A stretch of DNA of 64,000 bases, from the NCBI RefSeq assembly GCF_000826065.2, contig NZ_LN623542.1, positions 342,715 through 406,714 on the forward strand, given 5' to 3'. Position numbers and translations under genes: made by a program. The notes under the pieces are model-generated. The model did no database searches and was not told the DNA's origin. It saw nothing but the letters and a program-made list of their open reading frames with translations. Below are positions 1-9,149 of this stretch, one piece after another (within the stretch, counting starts at the first letter, position 1; each line of letters begins with the position of its first letter). This DNA is from Tessaracoccus massiliensis. Its GTDB lineage: Bacteria; Actinomycetota; Actinomycetes; Propionibacteriales; Propionibacteriaceae.

Positions 1-1
1 G

Positions 2-886
2 GTGCTCGAGTCCACCTCCCCGCCCGGGGCCACGGAGTTCATGGCGGACGTGGTCTTCCAGGAGCGCCCGGAACTGAAGGACGCGGACCTCAAGTTCGCG
101 CACTGCCCGGAGCGCGTGCTCCCCGGCCGCGTCATGACCGAACTGGTGGAGAACGACCGGATCGTCGGCGGGCTCACCCCTGAGGCAGCCGAGGCCGCGG
201 CCGAGCTGTACCGCACGTTCTGCAAGGGCGAGATCCTCCTCACCGATGCGAAGACCGCTGAGATGGCCAAGCTGGTCGAGAACAGCTTCCGCGATGTCAA
301 CATCGCCTTCGCCAACGAGTTGTCGATCATCTGCGACAAGCTGGGCATCAACGTGTGGGAGCTCATCGAGTTGGCCAACCACCACCCGCGCGTCAACATT
401 CTGCAGCCCGGCCCCGGCGTCGGCGGCCACTGCATCGCGGTGGATCCGTGGTTCATCGTTTCCGCCGTACCCGACGAGGCGCGCCTCATCCGCAGCGCGC
501 GCACCATCAACGACGCTAAGCCCCAGTGGGTCATCGACCAGGTCAAGGCGGCCGCCTACGGGCTGGACCAGCCCGCCGTCGCGCTGATGGGCCTGGCGTT
601 CAAGCCGAACATCGACGACCTGCGGGAGTCGCCGGCGCTGTCCATCGCGGCGCAGCTGGCCGACGAGATGCCCACGGCCCGGCTCCTGGCTGTCGAGCCC
701 CACATCGAGGAGCTGCCGAAGGCGCTCGCGGGCCGCAGCAACGTGGCCTTCACCCAGACGGAGGACGCCATCGCCACCGCGGACATCGTGGTGGTTCTGG
801 TTGATCACGACGCGTTCAAGCAGCTCGACCCCGAGCTCTTGGAGGGCAAGGCCCTCGTCGACACGCGCGGCCTCTTCCGCGCCTGA
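2..886 (+). CDS. wecC: UDP-N-acetyl-D-mannosamine dehydrogenase, 5'-truncated by the window edge
   Basis: Oxidises UDP-ManNAc to UDP-ManNAcA, a sugar donor for surface polysaccharide, in the cytoplasm using NAD. The visible 294 residues lack the N-terminal NAD-binding fold; whole family members are about 410-430 residues, so roughly 120-130 residues lie before base 1. The visible part has the central helical domain, the active-site stretch GPGVGGHCIAVDP with the catalytic Cys near visible residue 144, and the C-terminal UDP-binding domain including GLAFKPNIDDLRESP. A UDP-ManNAc-forming epimerase gene follows convergently, so the two supply one pathway. A UDP-glucose dehydrogenase is less likely because of that neighbour. 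The GTG at base 2 is not the real start. Confidence 0.9.
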   Translation: MLESTSPPGATEFMADVVFQERPELKDADLKFAHCPERVLPGRVMTELVENDRIVGGLTPEAAEAAAELYRTFCKGEILLTDAKTAEMAKLVENSFRDVNIAFANELSIICDKLGINVWELIELANHHPRVNILQPGPGVGGHCIAVDPWFIVSAVPDEARLIRSARTINDAKPQWVIDQVKAAAYGLDQPAVALMGLAFKPNIDDLRESPALSIAAQLADEMPTARLLAVEPHIEELPKALAGRSNVAFTQTEDAIATADIVVVLVDHDAFKQLDPELLEGKALVDTRGLFRA

Positions 887-888
887 TC

Positions 889-930
889 GGTCCCTGAGCC
901 AGCCGCCCCACGGCTGGCCGAAGGGCCCTC
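889..930. repeat. family-2 interspersed repeat with a short hairpin
   Basis: It begins GGTCCCTGAGC three bases after the wecC stop, has a 7-base inverted pair (CCAGCCG / CGGCTGG) and ends CGAAGGGCC. The same boundaries recur at 22244-22304, 27893-27947, 38129-38213 and 46207-46299. It lies between two converging genes and may act as a weak terminator. Confidence 0.55.
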
Positions 931-978
931 AACGTAGAAGCTGAGCCACCCAGGTGCCGCTGCCTCAGCCCCTGACCG

Positions 979-2127
979 TCAGCCCTCGAACTCGTCGATC
1001 CGCTGACCGACGCCCAGGAGCTCGGCAATCGCGGCGACGCTGCGCTCTGCTGCGCGCCCGTCGCCGTAGGGGTTGACCGCGTTACTCATGGCCGCGTACG
1101 CCTCCGCATCGTCGAGCAGGCGGCTGGCCTCGTCGACGATGGTCTGCCTGGCGGTGCCGATCAGCTTGACGGTGCCTGCGGTGACCGCCTCAGGCCGCTC
1201 AGTGTTCTCCCGCAGCACCAGCACCGGCTTGCCGAACGACGGCGCCTCCTCCTGCACGCCACCCGAATCAGTCAGCACGAGCTTGGCCCACTTCTGGGCA
1301 TGGACGAACTCGGGGTAGTCAAGAGGCTCGACGATCACCACGTTCGGGAAGTCCTTGATGGCGGGGAAGATCACCTCGCGCACTGTGGGGTTCTTGTGCG
1401 CGGGGAAGACGAACAGCGTCTCCGGGTAGCGCGCGGCGAGTTCGGCCACGGCTGCGGCGATGTCCGCCATCGGCTCGCCCCAGTTCTCCCGACGGTGGGT
1501 GGTGAGGAGCACCATGTCGCGCCCGGCTGCGGCCTCGTCACGCAGCCGTTGGTCGCTGAACTCCACCGGCTTCTCCGCGGTCCAGTTGAGGGCGTCGATG
1601 ACGGTGTTGCCCACCACGGCGACGATGCCGGGGTCGATGCCCTCGGCCAGCAGGTTGTCGCGCGACATCGTCGTGGGGGCCAGATGCAGCGCCGTCACCT
1701 GGCCGGCGAGGCGGCGGTTGGCCTCCTCCGGGAACGGCGAGTAGATGTTGCCGGAGCGCAGACCTGCCTCCAGATGGACGACGGGGATCTCCTTGTAGAA
1801 GCAGGTGATGGCACCCATCGCGACGGTGGTGGTGTCTCCCTGGACGACCACGGCGTCCGGCCGGTGCTCGTCAAGCACCTGTGGGAGGCGCTCCATGATC
1901 CGGGCCGACAACTCGGTGAGGCTCTGCCCCGGCTTCATGACGTCGAGGTCCGCATCCGGCTCCACGACGAACCACTTGTTGACCTGGTCGAGCATCTCCC
2001 GGTGCTGGCCGGTGCTCACGACGACGGGAGTCAGCGCGTCGGACTCCTCGAGCGCCTTGATGAGAGGGGCCACCTTGATGGCTTCCGGGCGGGTTCCGTA
2101 GAGGACCATGACCTTCTTCACGCGCAC
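979..2127 (-). CDS. wecB: UDP-N-acetylglucosamine 2-epimerase (non-hydrolysing)
   Basis: Interconverts UDP-GlcNAc and UDP-ManNAc in the cytoplasm, giving the substrate for the neighbouring dehydrogenase. The 382 residues match the family's full length. Visible family signatures are GTRPEAIKVAPLI near the N-terminus, HLEAGLRSG near residue 120, TTHRRENWG in the middle, and TDSGGVQEEAP near the C-terminus, which carry UDP-binding and catalytic acidic residues. The start is a GTG at 2125-2127 preceded by GGAAAGGTGA. The gene converges on wecC across about 90 bases. Together wecB and wecC make UDP-ManNAcA, a common component of actinobacterial cell-wall polymers. Confidence 0.95.
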   Translation of the reverse strand: MRVKKVMVLYGTRPEAIKVAPLIKALEESDALTPVVVSTGQHREMLDQVNKWFVVEPDADLDVMKPGQSLTELSARIMERLPQVLDEHRPDAVVVQGDTTTVAMGAITCFYKEIPVVHLEAGLRSGNIYSPFPEEANRRLAGQVTALHLAPTTMSRDNLLAEGIDPGIVAVVGNTVIDALNWTAEKPVEFSDQRLRDEAAAGRDMVLLTTHRRENWGEPMADIAAAVAELAARYPETLFVFPAHKNPTVREVIFPAIKDFPNVVIVEPLDYPEFVHAQKWAKLVLTDSGGVQEEAPSFGKPVLVLRENTERPEAVTAGTVKLIGTARQTIVDEASRLLDDAEAYAAMSNAVNPYGDGRAAERSVAAIAELLGVGQRIDEFEG

Positions 2128-2303
2128 TCACCTTTCCTGGTTCCCGCGCCTTCGAGCGGCACGCTTTCTCGTGCGCAGTCTAGCCAGTGGCCCACCGTTC
2201 TCACGGATGCCACACCTGCCCGCGTTTCCCGCTCTGTGCACGCATCGGTTATCCTGTCGGCCGCTGTGCGCCCAGCGCAACATCGTAGAGAGCGGGGGGC
2301 CCT

Positions 2304-4307
2304 TTGTCTGTCATTGCTGAGGCACGACGTGCCCAGGCTGCTGCCGACGAGCCGAAGAAGCAGTACCTGTACGGGGTGCAGGGCCTGAGAACTGTCGCCG
2401 CCCTGATGGTGGCCGTCTATCACATCTGGTTCAACCGGGTCTCGGGTGGCGTCGACGTGTTCTTCGTGGTGGCGGGATTCTTCGCAGCGGGCTCGCTGCT
2501 GAAGATCACCACGCGCCCGTCGACGCAGGGCCGGCTCGGCGCCGCCGGCCAGTATCTGCTGCGGACCGCACGACGGGTCATCCCCTCCGCAGCGGTGGTC
2601 ATCGTCGGCACTGTCGTGGCGGGTGTCCTCTTCCTGCCGAGGTCTCTGTGGCAGCCGACCTTCGCGCACGGGTGGGCCAGCCTCCTGTACGTCGAGAACT
2701 GGTATCTCATCCAGGCTGGTCATGACTATCTGCAGCAGGGCATGGCCGCCTCCCCCTTCCAGCAGTTCTGGGCGCTGGGCATCCAGGTGCAGAGTTACGT
2801 GCTGTTCGTGGCGGTGGCTCTGCTGGCGGCAGCCGCAACCCGCTTCCTGCGCGGTTCTGTGCAGAGGGGGCTCTTCCTGGCCTCCGCCCTCATCCTGGGC
2901 GCCTCGCTGTGGTGGTCCGTCACCATGACCGCTGAGGCACAGCCCGTGGCCTACTTCCATCTGGGTACCCGTTTCTGGGAGTTCCTGGCGGGGGTGCTGC
3001 TGGCGCTGGTGGTCACCAACCCGCGCGCCCCCAGGGCTGTCATGGCAGCCGTGGGCTGGGCGGGGCTCGTCGCAATGCTCCTGTTCGCCGCCGTGGCTGA
3101 CCCCTCGTCACAACTGCCTGGCTTCCTCGCGCTGGTGCCGATCCTGGCTGGTGCCGCCATCATCGTTTCTGCCCAAGCTGGCGTTGACCCCTTCATCCTG
3201 CGCTGGCGCCCGCTGGTGTGGTTCGCGGATTCCTCCTTCGCGTTCTATCTCTGGCACTGGCCGGTCCTGGTGTATTACAAGTGGCAGTTCCGCGAAACGG
3301 TCGGGCCGCTGTCCGGCATCGCCATCATCGTCGTGTCGGCGGGCCTCGCCATCGCCACCACCTGGCTGGTCGAGAAGCCGGTGCGGCGCTGGCCGCTCCT
3401 GCAAAAGCGCCCGATGCTGTCCATCCTCGTCTCGGTGGCTCTCATGATGCCACCGGCACTGTCTCTGGCCGCATGGGAGAAGCTCGACGAGTGGCAGACC
3501 CAGGACGATCTGGCCGCGGTCGCGGCCGTCTTGGAGACCGGCACCGCTCCCTCCGGTGGGCTCGTTCCCTCCACCGCTGTCGCAGCCCTCGACAAGGCCG
3601 AGGCGTACTACAACGGTTGCCACACCCCCGGGCACTCCGCGGAGGTGAAAGCGTGCGAGGGGGGCGACCTCAGCGCCAGCACAACGGTGGCGATCGCCGG
3701 GGGATCCCACGAGGCCCAGTGGATCGATTCGCTCGCCCGCTTCGGCGAAGAGAGCGGCTTCCGCCTCGTCTCCATGACGAAGAGCGGCTGCCCCTTCGGC
3801 GATGTCGCCGATGCCGGTTTGAATGTGACCCCCTCCTGCGTGGAGTGGCAGGAGAGCATGCAGGACAAGCTCATCGAGCTCCAACCGGACCTGCTGGTCG
3901 TCATGGCCACGCGCAACGTCCAGGGCCGGGAGGAGTTCCCGGCCTGGAAGACCAGCGCCATCGAACGCCTCACCCAGGCAGGCGTGCCGGTGCTCGGTGT
4001 GCGCGACAACGCCATCGTCTCCCATCGGGTTCCTGAATGCATCGATCAGAAGGGCGTGGCAGCGTGCGGCTTCCCGCGGGCCAGCCTCTACCTGCCCGTG
4101 GAGCAACTCGATGTGCCGTTCATACCTGGGTTCACCTTCGTCGATCCGGTCGACGACTACTGCGACGCGACGTGGTGCCCAGTAGCCCGCGGTGGATTGC
4201 TGATGTTCTACGACGATTCCCACTTCACCAAGACCTGGACCCTGCTGCGCGGCGACACCATTCGTGATGCGGTCTGGCTGCAGATCTCATCGTCTGCCGA
4301 GAACTGA
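2304..4307 (+). CDS. acyltransferase-3 family membrane protein with C-terminal SGNH domain (OafA-like)
   Basis: Predicted to transfer acyl (often O-acetyl) groups onto surface sugars from the membrane. Residues 20-400 form a many-helix acyltransferase-3 domain opening with YGVQGLRTVAALMVAVYH and VDVFFVVAGFF; residues about 440-665 form an extracytoplasmic SGNH-hydrolase-like domain. The usual GDSH block reads GGSHEAQW near residue 466, so the Asp is replaced by Gly while Ser and His remain. A second block, DDSHF, is present near the C-terminus. At 667 residues it has the normal length of OafA-like fusions. The start is a TTG with an AG-rich stretch upstream. Its place beside polysaccharide genes supports a role in decorating that polymer; the acyl group and acceptor cannot be read from sequence. 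Confidence 0.88.
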   Translation: MSVIAEARRAQAAADEPKKQYLYGVQGLRTVAALMVAVYHIWFNRVSGGVDVFFVVAGFFAAGSLLKITTRPSTQGRLGAAGQYLLRTARRVIPSAAVVIVGTVVAGVLFLPRSLWQPTFAHGWASLLYVENWYLIQAGHDYLQQGMAASPFQQFWALGIQVQSYVLFVAVALLAAAATRFLRGSVQRGLFLASALILGASLWWSVTMTAEAQPVAYFHLGTRFWEFLAGVLLALVVTNPRAPRAVMAAVGWAGLVAMLLFAAVADPSSQLPGFLALVPILAGAAIIVSAQAGVDPFILRWRPLVWFADSSFAFYLWHWPVLVYYKWQFRETVGPLSGIAIIVVSAGLAIATTWLVEKPVRRWPLLQKRPMLSILVSVALMMPPALSLAAWEKLDEWQTQDDLAAVAAVLETGTAPSGGLVPSTAVAALDKAEAYYNGCHTPGHSAEVKACEGGDLSASTTVAIAGGSHEAQWIDSLARFGEESGFRLVSMTKSGCPFGDVADAGLNVTPSCVEWQESMQDKLIELQPDLLVVMATRNVQGREEFPAWKTSAIERLTQAGVPVLGVRDNAIVSHRVPECIDQKGVAACGFPRASLYLPVEQLDVPFIPGFTFVDPVDDYCDATWCPVARGGLLMFYDDSHFTKTWTLLRGDTIRDAVWLQISSSAEN

Positions 4308-4347
4308 ACTCCACGACGTGGCCCACCGGCGCGCGCGGCGCCTGCGG

Positions 4348-4374
4348 TACTATGACGCAGATCTACGCAAAGGA
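4348..4374 (+). promoter_or_regulatory. candidate -10 element and ribosome-binding site before the 4383 gene
   Basis: TACTAT at 4348-4353 resembles a sigma-A -10 hexamer, and AAAGGA at 4369-4374 sits eight bases before the TTG start at 4383. No convincing -35 is visible. This would make 4383 the first gene of a run ending at 12122. Confidence 0.35.
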
Positions 4375-4382
4375 CGAGACTG

Positions 4383-5204
4383 TTGACAGGCCCATCCCCC
4401 CAGACGGTGAAGCCCGGTAGGGGCAGCAGGCTCAGGCGGCGGATGGGCGCGCTACGGCGCAATCCTCGCCCCTACGTCCAACTCCTGCTGCCCGGGTTGC
4501 TGCTCCTGGCTGGCTGGGTCGCCCTCATCGCCGGGGCAGAGTTCGTCGGGCTCGGCTTGATGATCACCGCTGGGGTTGCCTCAAGCCTCCTGGTGTGGAA
4601 CCGCAGCCGTGTGCTGCAACGTCGCCTCGACAAGGTCACCAGGTCCTCGGCCGCGGGCTATCAGCGACTGCTCGCAGCTTCGTCCGCCGCCCCGCTCTCC
4701 GTCGCCGCGGAGCAACCGCCACCGGCAGCAGCTGCGCCAACGCCGGACCCGAGTGGTGCCGGGCTCACCCGGGCTGACTTCGCGTTGGCCGCTGGGCTGC
4801 CGCCTGGTGTGGCTGATGCGATGGCGCTTGCAGCGCCCCAGCCGGAGCAGCACGCGCTCCTGGCAACACCGTCGAGTCACCTGATGCCTAGCCGGGCATG
4901 GGCCGCTGAGCATCACCACGCACAGTGGCTGACCATCACCGAGACCACGATGGAGAAGGCGCGCCGCTCGGCGCCCTATCTCGATACGGTGCTGCTTGTG
5001 GATCCACAGGATGAGCGCCCCTACGAAGCTGCCTTGGACCAGAGTTTCTTCTGGTGGCTGCCCCCTTCGTGTCGCGTACTCCTGGTGGCGGCGGATCCCG
5101 CAGACTTCGCCGCGAGGCTCGCCTCAACGCACCAGGTGCAACTGGGACTCGTGCAGGCCAGCGCCCTGTGCTCCGAAGCCGTCGTTCTGCGCCCGAAGGA
5201 GTGA
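4383..5204 (+). CDS. unknown membrane-anchored protein of the polysaccharide cluster
   Basis: A protein of 273 residues that I do not recognise. Residues 1-30 are very basic, about 33-72 form two closely spaced hydrophobic helices, 95-135 are rich in Ala and Pro, and 150-273 look like a soluble alpha/beta domain with no motif I can name. The two-helix hairpin with a cytoplasmic tail resembles the topology of chain-length or assembly regulators, but no Wzz signature or Walker motif is visible, so this is only a comparison. The TTG start is chosen for the AAAGGA eight bases upstream. The stop lies five bases before the next start, so it is probably co-translated with the glycosyltransferase genes. 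Confidence 0.7.
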   Translation: MTGPSPQTVKPGRGSRLRRRMGALRRNPRPYVQLLLPGLLLLAGWVALIAGAEFVGLGLMITAGVASSLLVWNRSRVLQRRLDKVTRSSAAGYQRLLAASSAAPLSVAAEQPPPAAAAPTPDPSGAGLTRADFALAAGLPPGVADAMALAAPQPEQHALLATPSSHLMPSRAWAAEHHHAQWLTITETTMEKARRSAPYLDTVLLVDPQDERPYEAALDQSFFWWLPPSCRVLLVAADPADFAARLASTHQVQLGLVQASALCSEAVVLRPKE

Positions 5205-5209
5205 GCCCA

Positions 5210-6775
5210 GTGTCCAACCCCGAACTGGCTGCAGCCATCCGCGGGATCCGGGTGGCGGCTCCACCGCCCCCGCCCAGCTTCGACACGCCGGCCGTCATGA
5301 CGGTGCTCGACGACTTTTCTGAACAGTGCTTCCGAGACGTCGGCTTCTCTCTGTGGCCTGTGCAGCCCAACCCTGAGCCAGTCGATTTCGAGAGCATCAA
5401 CCCGGCCTTCCTTCTGGTCGAATCCGCATGGAACGGCAACAGGGGCGCATGGCGCTACCAGGTCACCGGCAGCAAGGGACCGGGTCCGTGGCTGCGCAAG
5501 CTCGTCGAATCGGCCAATGCGCGTGGCATCCCCACGGTCTTCTGGAACAAGGAGGACCCTCCGCACTTCGAAGAGTTCAAGGCCGCCGCGGGGCTGTTCG
5601 ACGTCATCTTCACGACGGAAGCCTCACTGATCGACCGGTACCGGGAACTCGCGCCGGACGCGAAGGTGGATCTACTTCAGTTCGCCGCCTCGACGGCTCT
5701 GCACCGCCCGACACGGGTTGACAACTTCCGGACCGGTGATGTCTGCTTCGCGGGGCAGTACTTCCGGCACAAGTTTCCTGAGCGCCGCGAGCAGATGGAC
5801 TTCCTGTTCGCCGCCGCGGCCGAGCACGATTTCTCGATCTACAGCCGCATGCTGGGCGGGGATCCCAACTACGCCTTCCCTGAGCAGTACGAGAAGTTCA
5901 TCGTCGGCTCGCTGCCCTATGCCGAGATGGTGGAGGAGTACCGCCGTCACAAGGTCTTCCTCAACGTGAACTCCGTGCCCAGTTCAGAATCGATGTGCGC
6001 CCGCAGGATCTTTGAACTCACCTCGGCCAAGACGATCGTGTTGAGTTCCTTCACCCCTGCCATCCGCAACGTCTACCCCGCAGATGAGGTACCGCTGGTC
6101 ACCACCACCGAGGAGGCCTCCCAGGTGCTGCTTGACCTCATGAGCAATCCCACAGAGCGCGAAGCCATGGCCCACCGTGCCTGGCGGCGCACCGCCGGCG
6201 CCCACACTTACGCACACCGGATGCGTCAGATCACAGAGGCCGTCGGTCTGCCCTCCGAGGAGCGGGTGGAGGCCATTGCGCTGCTCACGCCCCCGGGTCT
6301 GCCCGGCGAGGCCCTTGAGGCTCTCGCAGCAGAACTGGTCACCCAGCAGTTCCTCCCAACGTTCCGGGCAGTATGGCTGCTGGAGCCGAGCGACGCAGGC
6401 AGGCTCAGCCCGGACACCCACAGGGCACTGCAACGGGCCAGCATCGCCGTCGACACCTCCGCCTCACCCACCTGGTGGGCGGCGTGGCACCCTGCTGTGA
6501 CCCATGACGGGCACTACCTCCAGGATCTGGCCCTGTACGCATCGCGGTACTGCGACGGCGCAGCGTGGGCGGATCCGGCAGGGACGGCGAAGCAACGCGA
6601 AGAGACGTTCACCGACGAGGCCTCCAACGCCACCTGGCTGGCACGCGACGGTCATGCGGCCACGCACAGGCTCCGGCCATCCGCGCTGGAGCGTGCCCTC
6701 TCCACGGTGACAGCGCCGGATCTGTACCTGACGTCCGGCATCGGGGTACGCATGCGCGAGGGGATGAACCGATGA
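5210..6775 (+). CDS. CgeB-like glycosyltransferase
   Basis: Likely adds a sugar to a surface polymer or protein in the cytoplasm. The 521 residues contain a CgeB/YkvP-type GT-B fold: an N-terminal lobe with FWNKEDPPHFEEF and then DVIFTTEASLIDRYREL, and a sugar-nucleotide lobe with CFAGQYFRHKFPERREQMDFL and LNVNSVPSSESMCARRIFEL. The last 150 residues are less conserved and unassigned. The start is GTG at 5210, chosen because GAAGGAG precedes it and it lies directly after the previous stop; longer in-frame starts would overlap the upstream gene by 150 bases. It overlaps the next gene by four bases (ATGA), indicating translational coupling. Donor and acceptor are unknown. Confidence 0.85.
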   Translation: MSNPELAAAIRGIRVAAPPPPPSFDTPAVMTVLDDFSEQCFRDVGFSLWPVQPNPEPVDFESINPAFLLVESAWNGNRGAWRYQVTGSKGPGPWLRKLVESANARGIPTVFWNKEDPPHFEEFKAAAGLFDVIFTTEASLIDRYRELAPDAKVDLLQFAASTALHRPTRVDNFRTGDVCFAGQYFRHKFPERREQMDFLFAAAAEHDFSIYSRMLGGDPNYAFPEQYEKFIVGSLPYAEMVEEYRRHKVFLNVNSVPSSESMCARRIFELTSAKTIVLSSFTPAIRNVYPADEVPLVTTTEEASQVLLDLMSNPTEREAMAHRAWRRTAGAHTYAHRMRQITEAVGLPSEERVEAIALLTPPGLPGEALEALAAELVTQQFLPTFRAVWLLEPSDAGRLSPDTHRALQRASIAVDTSASPTWWAAWHPAVTHDGHYLQDLALYASRYCDGAAWADPAGTAKQREETFTDEASNATWLARDGHAATHRLRPSALERALSTVTAPDLYLTSGIGVRMREGMNR

Positions 6776-9117
6776 GAATCGCAATCTACGACGGCATCCT
6801 CGAGACCCACGTTGCTTCGTCCCTCGAACGGGCCCTGATCCGCCGTGGGCACACCGTGCTCAACACCGGCAAGATCGGGCACGGTTTCGAGTTCCCCCGG
6901 GCCGGAGCAGACATCAGCCATCTGGAAGCCGCGGTCGGTCAGGTGCTTGCCTTCCAGCCTGACGTGGTGCTGGTGATGCGCCCCGCGTCTCTTCCCCCGC
7001 AGTTGATCACCCGCTTCAAGAAGCGTGGCGTCCCGCTGGCCGTGTGGCTCTCCGATGATCCGGTGCTGTTCCACCTGACCTATGCTCCCCTGCTCGAGGA
7101 GTACGACTACGTCCTGCACTGCGGCACGGAACGGGTGCTGCAGCATTACGAGGATTTCTTCGGCCGTCCCACCGGGGTCAACTTCCCCTTCTGGACGGAT
7201 CATGAGGCGTTCCCCTACGTGTGGGGCAAGGAGGAACCCGAATCGGATGTGTTGTTCCTCGGCAACGTGCACGATGCGGTGCGCCGCCGTCGCTACTTCG
7301 CGATCGGGCAGATGGCCGCAGACGTGCGGGTGCACGGCAACACCGGCGCCGACTATCTCGGCCTGGCCGGCGGCTATCTCGATTCAGACGCAGAGGTGGT
7401 CAGCGCCGGCGCTGCCGCACGGACTGCGCTGAACATCCCTCAGTTCTTCAAGGATCACCGTGGTCTGCCGACGTGGTTCCCAGGCCTCGACGAGTTGGGC
7501 TTCTTCGAGTATCCCAGCCGCGTCGTCCAGTACATCGCCATGGGCCTGCCCGTCATCAGCATCATCCCCGGTGTCGAGAAGTTCGACTCGCTGCCGGAAA
7601 TGCTGGTCGTGCCTGATCTGGCAGCCGCTGACGCAGCCGTCGCAGAGCTGCTTTCGGGAGACCTCGCCACTCTCAGCCGGGCGGTGGAAACGCGGTTCAG
7701 CCGCCATTACAGCGCAGAAGCCCGCGCCATCGCCTTCGAGTCCTTCCTCGCCGACGATTCGTGGCGCAGTCTGGACGCCCATGAGCGCAACATGTGGTTC
7801 ACCCAGTTCGATGGGAGTGCCCCCACCGGAACCGCCCGGGCGCGGGAGTCTGTCGCGGTGGAAACCTCGCCGACACAGATCCTCGTGGTGGGCACCGGCT
7901 TCGACCGTCCCACCTCGAGGGCGGCCGTCACCCTACGGGCGTTGAACAACCTCGGCCATCAAGCCCGCCCCTATGACCCTGAGCACGGGGGCGCCGTCGA
8001 CGGTACTGCGGGCATCGTCTGTTGCGGCACCCAACTGGCGGACAAACTGCCGGAGGCGCCAGGCAACCCGTGGGCAGTCTTGATCCACGAAAGCGCTCAT
8101 CAACCCCGCGACGTCGCCGTGCCTCTGACCAGATTCGACGCCATCGGTGTGGCTGACGCCTCCCTGGCCGCCAAGCTGAGTGCGGCGGGCCACCGAAACG
8201 TCCTCTTCTGCCCACCGGCTGTCGATGCAGACTTCCTGAAGCACTGCGCGGCCGCCACCCCCAGCGCGATCGTCCAGACACACACCAGTTCCGCCGCCGA
8301 CCAGCTGTTCGCTCCCGCATTCACCGCCGACGTCACCGATCCCGGGATGCGCCGACAGACATTCGAGAGCCTACGAGAGCTCGATCTGCCGGAGTTGGCC
8401 GACTCGCTGCGCTCCCACGTGGGCCTCATCGGCCTGCGGGGTAACCGCACCGCACCTGTCATCGATGAGATCACGCCCTTCGCTGCGGTGGCGGCCGACG
8501 TGGTTGTGCTGCCTCGCATCGCCCCCTGCGAGCTCATCGCACCGTACGGCGACATCGCGGTCCAGGTGCGCGAGCGCGGCGAACTCGCGGTGAAACTCAG
8601 GCGCCTCGGCACCTCCGCCACTGCGCTGGCGGAGTTCTCGGAAGCCGACAAGAGCGTGCTGCACGCGGAGCCCACTCTGCGCGCTCTGCTCAGCCAGGCG
8701 ACGCACCGCAGGCAACCTACCGGGCGGCCCGGGCGATACCCCACCGGCCTTCCGTACCTCAGAATGGCCACCCGCCCCGTCGAAGCCGATGAGCCCGTCG
8801 GCACCACCATTCTGCGTGTGCTGGAGCTACAGGTGAGCGTCAGTTCGGGGGATCACAGCGATCACCTGCTGCGGATCTACCACGAGTCGGAAGTCATCCT
8901 GGAGGCGCCTGCCCGCCCGGAGCTCACCGTCGTGGTGCAGGCGGGCGCCGGTCAACATCTCGGCCGGATCATGGCCGATCTGCTGTATGTGGGACCACCC
9001 ACCATCTCTCCCGCTTCGGAACTGGGCGTCCTGACAGGTAGAGCCCGCAGCCTCACAAGCATTCCCGGCGCGGGGGCCCGATCCTCCAGCACGCGGGCCT
9101 GGATCCTCACCGGCTGA
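6772..9117 (+). CDS. large CgeB-like glycosyltransferase, two-part protein
   Basis: A protein of 781 residues. The first about 350 are a CgeB-type GT-B glycosyltransferase: MRIAIYDGILETHVASSLE opens the first Rossmann lobe, and EYPSRVVQYIAMGLPVIS near residue 250 is the nucleotide-sugar-binding helix. After a linker, residues 365-640 look like a second Rossmann-type region beginning ILVVGTGFDRPTSRAAVTL, perhaps a degenerate second transferase lobe. The final 130 residues are a beta-rich tail I cannot assign. The ATG at 6772 overlaps the preceding stop, which fixes the start. The neighbours suggest assembly of one surface glycan, with this enzyme acting after or beside the 5210 product. Confidence 0.83.
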   Translation: MRIAIYDGILETHVASSLERALIRRGHTVLNTGKIGHGFEFPRAGADISHLEAAVGQVLAFQPDVVLVMRPASLPPQLITRFKKRGVPLAVWLSDDPVLFHLTYAPLLEEYDYVLHCGTERVLQHYEDFFGRPTGVNFPFWTDHEAFPYVWGKEEPESDVLFLGNVHDAVRRRRYFAIGQMAADVRVHGNTGADYLGLAGGYLDSDAEVVSAGAAARTALNIPQFFKDHRGLPTWFPGLDELGFFEYPSRVVQYIAMGLPVISIIPGVEKFDSLPEMLVVPDLAAADAAVAELLSGDLATLSRAVETRFSRHYSAEARAIAFESFLADDSWRSLDAHERNMWFTQFDGSAPTGTARARESVAVETSPTQILVVGTGFDRPTSRAAVTLRALNNLGHQARPYDPEHGGAVDGTAGIVCCGTQLADKLPEAPGNPWAVLIHESAHQPRDVAVPLTRFDAIGVADASLAAKLSAAGHRNVLFCPPAVDADFLKHCAAATPSAIVQTHTSSAADQLFAPAFTADVTDPGMRRQTFESLRELDLPELADSLRSHVGLIGLRGNRTAPVIDEITPFAAVAADVVVLPRIAPCELIAPYGDIAVQVRERGELAVKLRRLGTSATALAEFSEADKSVLHAEPTLRALLSQATHRRQPTGRPGRYPTGLPYLRMATRPVEADEPVGTTILRVLELQVSVSSGDHSDHLLRIYHESEVILEAPARPELTVVVQAGAGQHLGRIMADLLYVGPPTISPASELGVLTGRARSLTSIPGAGARSSSTRAWILTG

Positions 9118-9149
9118 TCCAGCTGCACTCCTTCGCGAAAGGCACTCAG

